DNA of 64,000 nucleotides, taken from contig CAJTPJ010000005.1 of NCBI GenBank assembly GCA_910578145.1, positions 19,127-83,126 on the forward strand. The letters run 5' to 3'. The first letter of the stretch is position 1. Each line of letters begins with the position of its first letter. This stretch comes from an uncultured Christensenella sp. GTDB lineage: Bacteria; Bacillota; Clostridia; Christensenellales; Borkfalkiaceae. The translations under genes and the position numbers were made by a program. This document shows positions 19,590-27,500 of this stretch, one piece after another. Below the pieces are notes generated by a model. The model did no database searches. It was not told where the DNA came from and worked only from the letters and a program-made list of their open reading frames with translations.

Positions 19590-19919
19590 ATGAAACAAGA
19601 TATAGAAGAAGTGCGTAGAGCATTTTTTATACAGGTGCAAAATGAATACGACGATTTTCGTCGTATTCAAGTGCGCGGCGGTATCGAAAAGGTATACGAT
19701 AATTCGCTTAAAATTACGTTCTACAAAGAAGTGCATAAGTACCTTATGGACGACGTATTGCACGACGAAGAATATGTCGAGTTCTTGGGCGAAAAAATTA
19801 TCGAGAAACTTTGGGACGTATTCGTTGTAAGTGAGCTGCCGCGACAGACGAGAGACTACCTTCGTCAGCTTATCAAGTTGCATCGTGATAATAACGAACG
19901 GCAAAGGCAGGCGGCGTAA
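19590..19919 (+). CDS. Small ICE protein, possible DUF3848-type paralogue A
   Basis: A 109-residue helical protein. Its core (EYDDFRRIQVRG, then NSLKITFYKEVHKYLMDD and a closing LRQLIKLHRDN) lines up with the protein at 21,541-21,903 (EYNDFYAAEMQKS, then AYQIHFYNELKEFLKSE). The two are probably diverged duplicates. I associate the pattern with DUF3848-type ICE proteins, with modest confidence. Its last base is the first base of the next gene. Confidence 0.55.
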   Translation: MKQDIEEVRRAFFIQVQNEYDDFRRIQVRGGIEKVYDNSLKITFYKEVHKYLMDDVLHDEEYVEFLGEKIIEKLWDVFVVSELPRQTRDYLRQLIKLHRDNNERQRQAA

Positions 19920-20335
19920 TGAGTTCATACGCTAACGGTTGTATGACCGTCGTTTTGCCCGTAGAACATATCGGAGAGTTTGAACGGTATTTCGATCAAG
20001 ACTATGAATACAGCTTTCGGAATACGGAAATCACGCTTACGGAAAGCGAGAACGTAGAGAAAGCGGGTTATCAAAAGCGTATTTATGATATTTCTTGCAA
20101 TACAAGTTTGGAAGCGTGTCTCATTGAAAACGAAGATAACGATATAAGAGATATTTGTTACAATCTCGGTCTTGCGTATTTGGATATTGATGCGCGTAAT
20201 GACGAAGAAGATTTTAACGAAAGTATCACGTTTGATGAAAAAGACAGGATTTGCCGTTATGATTCGGATTCGTATTTTGAAGGGAATACATCATACGAAT
20301 TAAAGACAAAATCGGAAGCGGAGGCGGAATATTGA
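19919..20335 (+). CDS. Small acidic ICE protein, VVLP family copy 1
   Basis: A 138-residue acidic protein not recognised from known families. Its plan is shared with the next two genes: a short N-terminus leading to (V)VLP, then an F..YF or FLKLF segment, a central Asp/Glu-rich part and a line resembling CNTSLEACLIENEDNDIRDIC. It starts by TAATG overlap with the previous gene and ends by overlap with the TTG start of copy 2. The end is Glu/Ala rich (SEAEAEY). Confidence 0.55.
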   Translation: MSSYANGCMTVVLPVEHIGEFERYFDQDYEYSFRNTEITLTESENVEKAGYQKRIYDISCNTSLEACLIENEDNDIRDICYNLGLAYLDIDARNDEEDFNESITFDEKDRICRYDSDSYFEGNTSYELKTKSEAEAEY

Positions 20336-20751
20336 GCGATGCGGATAAGGCGGTGGTATTACCAACCGCAAATGTAGACGAGTTTTTGAAATTGTTTGAA
20401 AAGAATAATGCAGACGGCTTCGGGGTGCAAGAGATCGAGGAAACAGAAAGATATAGCAATTCTCACGGACTAACTTTTTGTTTGCTGAATTTTCAACCTA
20501 ACTTCGAGTTGTATGATATGGTTTACAGCGCAACGGACAGAGAGAAATCGCTGAAAGCAATCTGCGAACGATATGGTGTCAAACGACTAACTATGTTTAT
20601 GAATCAACCGTTTTGTGAACGGGAAGAGTCAGTTACTTACAATAAAAAGAACGGGCTTGATTATCAAAGTAGGAACTATTTTCCATTACCGTGCAACGAA
20701 TATTTGGACGAAGATGAGATGATAGAAGAAAAGGAAGAGGAGGCGGAGTAA
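20332..20751 (+). CDS. Small acidic ICE protein, VVLP family copy 2
   Basis: A 139-residue protein similar in plan to copy 1: AVVLPTANVDEFLKLFEKN, then LLNFQPNFELYDMVY and REKSLKAICERYGVKRLTM. The start is TTG 20332 overlapping the previous stop; the preceding GGAGGCGG may serve as its ribosome binding site. The C-terminus is strongly acidic (DEDEMIEEKEEEAE). The stop overlaps the ATG of the broken copy 3. Function unknown. Confidence 0.55.
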   Translation: MSDADKAVVLPTANVDEFLKLFEKNNADGFGVQEIEETERYSNSHGLTFCLLNFQPNFELYDMVYSATDREKSLKAICERYGVKRLTMFMNQPFCEREESVTYNKKNGLDYQSRNYFPLPCNEYLDEDEMIEEKEEEAE

Positions 20752-20947
20752 TGCCAAATTGGGCGGAAAGTGAAATGTCGGTAGTATTGCCGAGCGAGAA
20801 GAAAACAAACACGGTTTGACAAGGCTTTTTATACAGTTCGATGCAGCGTGGAGTATTCATTCGTGTATGGTCGAAGGTTATCCGCAAGAAACGAATGGGG
20901 TATGCCCTACGTTAGAAGAAGCGTGTAAAAGTGAAGCGGAGATGTAA
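20751..20947 (+). pseudogene. Broken third copy of the VVLP family
   Basis: ATG 20751 begins MPNWAESEMSVVLPSEKK, the opening of the VVLP family, but stops at TGA 20817-20819 after 22 codons. Immediately downstream another frame continues with FDAAWSIHSCMVEGYPQ and CPTLEEACKSEAEM and ends at TAA 20945-20947. That piece lines up with the SLEACLIEN and EKSLKAICERYG parts of copies 1 and 2. The intervening middle of the family is missing. The simplest reading is an internal deletion with frameshift that leaves a remnant. Confidence 0.65.
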
Positions 20948-21544
20948 ATGGCAAGATTTAAGGACGAAAATCGTGGCAGAAAAGAAAAGGGTAAAGACGG
21001 ACAATATCTGTATTCGAGCGAGTATTGCGCAAACGGCGGTAGCGACGGTTTTATCTATAAAAATAGTGTAGCGTTTAACGAGCCGTGGCGGTATAAGGAC
21101 AAAAACGAAATAGTCTATATCCCCGAATACGGTTTTCCCGACTGCAAATCCGAGCGAGTTTCTACGGACGAATTGCAAGCGCAATACACCCGACAGGACT
21201 TAATCAATCTTACGAATAGCGAGAGCTTGGCGGCAGAACTCTTTGACGAGCTGACATGGCAACACCCTGAAAATTTGTGGAACGAGTGGTGTGCCGATTC
21301 CAATAAAAATGGCTATTGGATTGAGGCACGGTGGGCGTATGAAAAAGTGTACTTGCCGGAGTTTGCGGAAGGTGTGGATCGTAAAGGGTAAGAGCCTGTG
21401 TGTAGCGATGAGTTCTTTCACGTTGAGTGGCAGGACGAAGATTATAGAAACTATTGCCTGCAACGCTTGACGGAAATCGGGTGCATAACGAAAGACGATG
21501 CACGGACAATTCAAAACGCATTATCAGAGGGGGAAATGGAATGA
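20948..21544 (+). pseudogene. ICE cargo gene interrupted by an in-frame TAA
   Basis: The frame from ATG 20948 runs 147 codons to TAA 21389-21391, then continues in the same frame for 50 more codons (SDEFFHVEWQDEDYRNY and LTEIGCITKDDARTIQ) to TGA 21542-21544. The downstream part has coding character, no start of its own, and ends EGEME like other cargo proteins here. A nonsense mutation splitting a 197-codon gene is the likely reading. The N-terminal part is rich in Tyr, Trp and Asp (YLYSSEYCANGGSDGF, LTWQHPENLWNEWC) and is not recognised. The first part may still make a truncated product. Confidence 0.6.
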
Positions 21545-21903
21545 CGGAAGAAATAGATTACCGTGCGGCGGTAGCGGAAAACGTTACGCAGGAATATAAC
21601 GATTTCTATGCTGCCGAAATGCAAAAGTCAAAGGAAGAAATCTTTAACGATGCTTATCAAATTCATTTCTATAACGAATTGAAAGAGTTTTTAAAATCGG
21701 AAGCAGAATCGCATTACCTTGTTACGGACGGCTTCCGCTGTTTGTATCAGGACGGTAAAAGCGTGTTGGCGTGTTTGTATGACTACTACCTGAAAGACGA
21801 ATATGCAAGCACGGTTAATTGGGAAGAAATCAACGACTTCATCAATCGGTATAACGAAAAATATTACAGCGACATTTTAGAGGAGGAAAGCGAACTTGGG
21901 TAA
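21541..21903 (+). CDS. Small ICE protein, possible DUF3848-type paralogue B
   Basis: A 120-residue protein related to the one at 19,590-19,919. The core is VTQEYNDFYAAEMQKSKEE, AYQIHFYNELKEFLKSE, then DYYLKDEYASTVNWEEI. ATG 21541 was chosen because GAGGGGG precedes it; a longer in-frame start at 21454 would run through the 3' part of the interrupted upstream gene. Function unknown. It overlaps the TTG start of the next gene by 8 bp. Confidence 0.6.
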   Translation: MTEEIDYRAAVAENVTQEYNDFYAAEMQKSKEEIFNDAYQIHFYNELKEFLKSEAESHYLVTDGFRCLYQDGKSVLACLYDYYLKDEYASTVNWEEINDFINRYNEKYYSDILEEESELG

Positions 21904-22450
21904 GGTAATTTATTCGACGGACGATAACGCTTTGGAAGCGCTGAAAGAAAGATTGGCAAAGCAGGAAGCCGATCACGAAGAAATGAAAAAGCGAAACGAG
22001 TATTTCCGCAAAAATGGTAATATAGTCGGCTAGCCCGATATGCCCGAAGAAAAAGCAAAAAAGATAGATGAAAGAATTGCGGGCGGCTATTCTTGGGAAA
22101 GACAGCCGCACCCTGCGTGGCAGTTGCAGAACTCTAATCAGGAAATCCGCAGGACGAAACAGCGCATCAAGCAGTTGGAAGCGGAAAGCAAGCGCGAGGA
22201 AGCAACCTACGATACGGACGGCTTGGGTTTCGAGGTCGTGGAAAATCAGGACATTAAAAGGTTGCAGATTATTTTCGAGGGCGGCAGAGTAGACAATGCG
22301 ACTTATCAGCAGTTAAGACATCTCGGCTTTGTTTTCTCAAAAACAAATCAGGCGTTCCAAAGACAGTTGAACGAAAACGCAAGGTGGGCGGCTAACCATT
22401 TTATCGACGGACAGCGGGCGTTGCAGAGCAAACCCGAAGCGGAAATGTAG
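21896..22450 (+). pseudogene. Phage/ICE-type coiled-coil protein interrupted by an in-frame TAG
   Basis: TTG 21896, 9 nt after AGGAGG, opens a frame reading ALEALKERLAKQEADHEEMK and RKNGNIVG, then TAG 22031-22033, then PDMPEEKAKKIDERIAGG and onward without a break to TAG 22448-22450. The two halves together make the usual layout of a phage/ICE family: an N-terminal helical hairpin, a proline-aspartate step, NSNQEIRRTKQRIKQLE, and a C-terminal GRVDNATYQQLRHLGFVFSK domain. ATG 22040 in the second half has no ribosome binding site. The gene is therefore probably one reading unit with a nonsense codon. The true terminal codon is also TAG, so general TAG recoding is unlikely. Confidence 0.65.
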
Positions 22451-22458
22451 GAGGGAAT

Positions 22459-23151
22459 ATGATTTTCATAAATGAGCAGTTGGATAAACTCAAAGACGAA
22501 AACGGTATCGTTCAAGTCAATAAAAAGCAGAATGCCTATCCGCATCTGTACGATGAAAAAGGTAAGGAACTTTGTAATTTCTACGTTGGGTATGACGAAG
22601 CGAACGAAAACTTGCTTGTCGAAACAACAATCAACGATACCGAAACTATCAAGCAAAAGCTCGGCGAGTTCATAAAAGAGCAAAAGCTGTTTCTTAAAAA
22701 TAGAAAACAGAAATTACAAAAAGAACTTGCCGTATGCGATAAACGTATTAAAGCTATAAACACGGTATTGGCGGACAAGGGATTAAGCAGGGAGTTTACG
22801 AAAGCGGACTGTTGTCGTTCTATGTACGAAAAACTACCCGAAGGCGAAACAAGCAATCGCGGCAAAGTCGGTATCATTTCAATGGAGTGTCTTGCCGCGG
22901 ATTACAGAAAGCCCGAATATCAATTATTCAGGTTAGAGGGTGGCTTCGGGTGTTCGCCTACAAACGGTGGAAACGCTTGCTTCGGTAAATTCTGCGCGGA
23001 CGGCTCGGAGGCGCGTATGGAAAGGTTTGATTTTCTCGGAATTGCAAACGCAGAAGTAGAGAAGATTGCCGAAGAACTTGAAGCAGGTTGGTCGGGCGGC
23101 GCAAGCGGTTGTGCAAAAAAAGAGCGTGAGCCGGACGAGCCTGAAATGTAA
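22459..23151 (+). CDS. ICE cargo protein, function unknown
   Basis: A 230-residue soluble protein, not recognised. Residues about 60-105 form a strongly helical, Lys-rich segment (KQKLGEFIKEQKLFLKNR, then LQKELAVCDKRIKAI), probably a coiled coil. The C-terminal half contains several Cys and Gly residues (GGFGCSPTNGGNACFGKFC). Good ribosome binding site (GGAGGG). It ends in DEPEM at the recurrent gene-junction sequence. Confidence 0.6.
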   Translation: MIFINEQLDKLKDENGIVQVNKKQNAYPHLYDEKGKELCNFYVGYDEANENLLVETTINDTETIKQKLGEFIKEQKLFLKNRKQKLQKELAVCDKRIKAINTVLADKGLSREFTKADCCRSMYEKLPEGETSNRGKVGIISMECLAADYRKPEYQLFRLEGGFGCSPTNGGNACFGKFCADGSEARMERFDFLGIANAEVEKIAEELEAGWSGGASGCAKKEREPDEPEM

Positions 23152-23160
23152 GGGGGAATA

Positions 23161-23973
23161 ATGCTAACAAGAAAGGAAGTTGAACTGAACGGACTGAAAG
23201 ATGGTAAAGACTATGTTTATCTCGGCGATGTGCGTTATCAGGTCGGCGATAAGTTCTACCACGACGGAATGGAAGTCGTTATCGCAGGTATTATCGATTC
23301 AGCGCATTTTATGTCCGAGAAAGGTAACTGTTGGCATACGGGTATGTTTTATGACAAAAAGTGCGAACACGGCAGGAATATGAAACCGTTGGAATACTGC
23401 GACAGGTTAGTACGCGATGCTGAAATCAGATTGCGTAACAAGCAATTCTTTAACCCCGATATTTACATTTTGCGCGGCGGCGAGAAACTTGAAGAATTAG
23501 GCGAATGTCTGTTCCGATATGTGCATAAATCTTCGAGATACATAGCCGAGATTAACGACAATCAAATGTACAGAGATTCTTCGCTTTGCGGTGTAGCATC
23601 TCAGGCGTTTGGGAAGTTATCTTCGGAAGTTATGTTTTCGTTGCAGGATTGGGGCGTAAGCGGCGAGGAATGTAAGAGCATATTGCTTGACGATAATTGC
23701 AAGACAATCGATTATGAGGGCTTTAAGCATACGGTTGTTTGTTCGGGGAAGATGGAAGGAACAAACGATACGGTAACGCTGTTAAAAAGGCATTGTGAGC
23801 CTGCACAACAGTTTGCATTGGTGCGTTATCTGAAACCTTTAAGCAATGGCGAATATATAGGCGATACCGTTTGGGAAGATACAGACTTTATTGATGCCGC
23901 AGAAACCTTTTATGAATATACTGGGCGAACAGTAGAACGGGCGGTTAAGAATGAAAGCGAAGCTGAGCTTTAA
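23161..23973 (+). CDS. ICE cargo protein, function unknown
   Basis: A 270-residue protein without recognised domains. The N-terminal part (VYLGDVRYQVGDKFYHDGMEVVIAG) looks like a small beta domain, followed by a Cys/His-containing region (CWHTGMFYDKKCEHG) that could bind metal. There is no signal peptide or membrane segment. The stop lies inside the next gene (23-bp overlap), and the C-terminus is again acidic (NESEAEL). Confidence 0.6.
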   Translation: MLTRKEVELNGLKDGKDYVYLGDVRYQVGDKFYHDGMEVVIAGIIDSAHFMSEKGNCWHTGMFYDKKCEHGRNMKPLEYCDRLVRDAEIRLRNKQFFNPDIYILRGGEKLEELGECLFRYVHKSSRYIAEINDNQMYRDSSLCGVASQAFGKLSSEVMFSLQDWGVSGEECKSILLDDNCKTIDYEGFKHTVVCSGKMEGTNDTVTLLKRHCEPAQQFALVRYLKPLSNGEYIGDTVWEDTDFIDAAETFYEYTGRTVERAVKNESEAEL

Positions 23974-24511
23974 GATGGTGGATAGCGACATGAGCGATAC
24001 AATGGGCAAATTACTGTGTATTACGGGCGACTACAATGCGCAGATAAAAGAGTATATTGAGAGCATATCAAAGGTTGATCCTGAAAGCGACGGCGATACA
24101 ATAATCGACTTTGCAAAAATCATTCCTGTCAAGGACGAACACAATGAGCAAGAGTGTTTGGAAAAGTGGGGAACGATACGCGGTGCATCGAATACGCAGA
24201 TATACTTTGAGGGCGAGGGCAACCCGCCTATGCTTGGCAATCTGATTTACTTTGATTCGCACAATACGGTTGAGAAGATTGCACAGGCAATATCGGAAGC
24301 GCAACCCGATTTCAGTGTGAGATATGAGTACTGCGACAATTCAGCTACGGCGGCAGGCTATAAGGTGTTTTACGGCGGCTATGAAGTCGAGAGCGAAGAA
24401 TACGAGCGGTTAAGTCAAGATGCAATTACGCTCTATCGGGAACTGTGGGGCGACGGCGGCTTTGTCTATGACGAGAAACAAAAAAAGTATGTGAGTGCAG
24501 AAGCGGAGTAA
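23951..24511 (+). CDS. YubB-like ferredoxin-fold paralogue
   Basis: A 186-residue protein related to the YubB/Api92-type protein at 14,455-15,249. Shared features are the IIDFAKIIPVK / FDFNKIIPMP segment near the start and the C-terminal block (VRYEYCDNSATAAGYKVFYG and LYRELWGDGGFVYDEKQKKY against FKYDYAEEQAGYFAGSITF and FELWGGEDEFKFNEKTGTY). It starts inside the preceding gene. Function unknown, but two copies in one element suggest a maintained role. Confidence 0.65.
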   Translation: MKAKLSFKMVDSDMSDTMGKLLCITGDYNAQIKEYIESISKVDPESDGDTIIDFAKIIPVKDEHNEQECLEKWGTIRGASNTQIYFEGEGNPPMLGNLIYFDSHNTVEKIAQAISEAQPDFSVRYEYCDNSATAAGYKVFYGGYEVESEEYERLSQDAITLYRELWGDGGFVYDEKQKKYVSAEAE

Positions 24512-24529
24512 GAAAAGACAGAGGGGAGA

Positions 24530-27500
24530 ATGAGAGCAGAGCAAGCAAGTGAGAGAATAAACAGCATCTTTCAGAGCGGTGCAAGATTGGCGGGGTTTTA
24601 CGCTTTTCTCACAAACAATCCGCATATATCGTTTTGGAACGGCGTTCAGATATATGCGGCGAGACCGAGTGTAACGGTATGTAAAACTTTTGACGATTGG
24701 CACGACCAAGACAACCGCAGAATAAAACGCGGCGAACACGGCATTGTTTACTACGATGAAAACAGACCGAATCGCAAAGTGTTTGTATTCGATATTTCTC
24801 AGACATACGGTAGTGAGCGTTATCACGGCGTACAACACAAAATGCGTGAAAGTCAGTTACGGGACTGTATCAATCGGCAAAACGTTCTATTCGGCGTTCC
24901 GAAAAATGGTGAGAGAGAAGTGCAAGCGGCGGTATATCGGTATTGTCAGGAACACGTTGCGGAGGGCGACACCGACGAATACACTGAAGAGTATCTTGCT
25001 TGTCTTACCGAAGGTGTAACGCAATGCTTGGCAACCTACACGGGCAATAATGGTGTAGATATAGCCCCGTTACCGTTTGATGACGATACGAACTTTCGGC
25101 TTTGCATGGAAGTCTTGGAAATATCGGAAGGCTTGCGCGAAGCTATAATCGAAGAAGAACAGGCACGGGAAGAAAAAAAGAAAGAGAAAGAACGGCAGAA
25201 AACGGCAAAGCAAAGTTTTCGTTTGGAGGAAGATAACAATGAAACAAATAACTATTCGCAACTTTCGTTATGGGAACTTACGTCGGGAATATTTGAAATC
25301 GGAGCATCCGAGAGAGTATCAGATATTGTTGATGACGGGGCAACTCTCACAGCACTTGACAGCGATACAGAGGCAGGCGATCACCTTGAGGGCGCAGTTG
25401 GAAAAGACAACGGAAGCGAACAACTCAACTTCGAGCTTCCTGACGAAATTGCAGAGCCTTCGCCAATCCGAGCAGGTAATCGAGGAAACGGTGCTGTCGG
25501 AAGTAGTGTATCAGCCGTTCATAACTACCGTTTAACGGACGAGAACTTTGAATACGCCACAGGCGCAAAAACACGCTTCCGTCAGAACGTAGATGCAATC
25601 AAGCTCATGCACGAAATCCGTGCAGTGGGCAGAACGGCAACGGACGAAGAAAAGCGTGTGCTTTCCAAGTACGTCGGTTGGGGCGGTCTTGCTTATGCGT
25701 TCGATCCCGATAAGCCCGAATGGAATAAAGAGTATCACGAACTTTTGGAATTGCTTGATGCAGACGAATATCGCTTGGCAAGAGAGTCTGTGCTGTCGGC
25801 GCATTACACGCCCAAAACGGTAATAGACGGCGTATATGCAGGCTTGAAACGTATCGGCTTTGAGCGCGGTAAGATACTTGAACCTGCAATGGGTATCGGT
25901 AACTTTATCGGACTGTTGCCCGACACTTTCAACGCAAAGGAAACCTACGGCGTAGAGATTGACGAGATAACGGGTAACATTGCAAATCTTTTGTACCCCG
26001 AAACCAAAGTCAAAGTTCAGGGCTTCGAGAAAACTAACTTTGCTGACAACTCTTTCGACGGTGTAATAACAAACGTACCATTCGGCGCGTTCAAAGTACA
26101 CGATCCGAGATACAACCGATTCGGCTTTTATATACACAACTACTTCTTTGCTAAGTCGTTAGATAAGGTTAGACCGGGCGGAATTATTGCGGCTATTACG
26201 ACCAAAGGAACATTGGACAAAAAGGACAGCGATGTAAGACAGTATATCGCTAACCGTGCAAAGCTGTTGGGCGCAATTCGTTTGCCGAACAATGCGTTTA
26301 AGACGAGCGCAGGAACGGAAGTAACGGCAGACATTTTGTTCTTTCAGAAACGAGATAAAATCGTTGAAAAGGCAAAGGACAGTTGGATCAATGTAGGCAT
26401 TGACGATAACGGCGTTCCCGTCAATCAATACTTTATCGAACACCCTGAAATGTTGCTCGGTACAATGGTACAGCATAAGTCAATGTACGGCGGCGATGAC
26501 GAAACGGAACTTTTACCTGACGATAGGAAACTTGGCAAAGCTATTGCAGATGCGGTTGCTATGCTACCCGAAAGTGTGTATGACGAAAAGAAAGCCATAC
26601 CTGTCGGACAAGCGGTTGCGGAAGCAGAACTACCGATTGACGATGAATACAAGGACTTAAAAAATTATTGCTATACCTTTATCGGAAATACGCTGTATCA
26701 GAGAGAGCAGGACACGCTGTATGCGTGTGATATTTCGAGAACGAATATAGACCGTATGCGTGCGCTTATCGGTCTGCGTGAACAGGTACGAAAGGTGTTG
26801 AACGTTCAGCTTGAAAACTGTACGGACGAAGTTTTACAGAACGAGCAGAGAACGCTTAACCGTGAGTATGATAAGTTCGTCAAGACATACGGTATAGTCA
26901 ATTCAAAACTCAACCGCAGTCTGTTCCGTGAAGATGCCGATTACGCTTTGTTGATTTCCATAGAGAAAGTGGACGAGAAAACAGGCACAGCGGAAAAGAC
27001 GGACGTATTCTCTAAACGCACGATAAAGCCTTATCAGAAAGTTACGCATTGCAATAACGTAATGGACGCGCTTAACGTTTGCAAGAGTGAGCGCGGTGTG
27101 GTTGACTTGCGAGTAATCGAGCAGTTGACAGGTAAGACATACGACGAGGTTGTAGAAGAACTTGGCGATAAGGTTTACCGTAATCCGTCGAAATGCGTAA
27201 TGGACGAGAACGATCCGTACTTGGGTTGGGAGGACGCATCTGAATATCTGTCGGGCAATGTTCGCAAAAAGCTGAAACAGGCTGAGTGGATTGCCGAACA
27301 CAATGATGAGTTCAAAAGGAACGTGGAAGCGTTACGGTTAGCACAGCCCGCGCCGTTGGAGGCAAACGATATTTCCGTGAAGATCGGCGTTAAGTGGGTT
27401 GATACGAAATACTATAAGCAGTTCATTTGTGAGTTGCTTGATGTCAATTCGTATTATGTCGATGACATCAACGTTAGCTTCAATTCGATAACGGGCGAGT

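Noticed and set aside
21896..22450. General recoding of TAG as an amino acid
   Set aside because: The same gene ends at TAG 22448-22450 and the in-frame continuation is only three codons; other genes in the window do not need TAG as sense.
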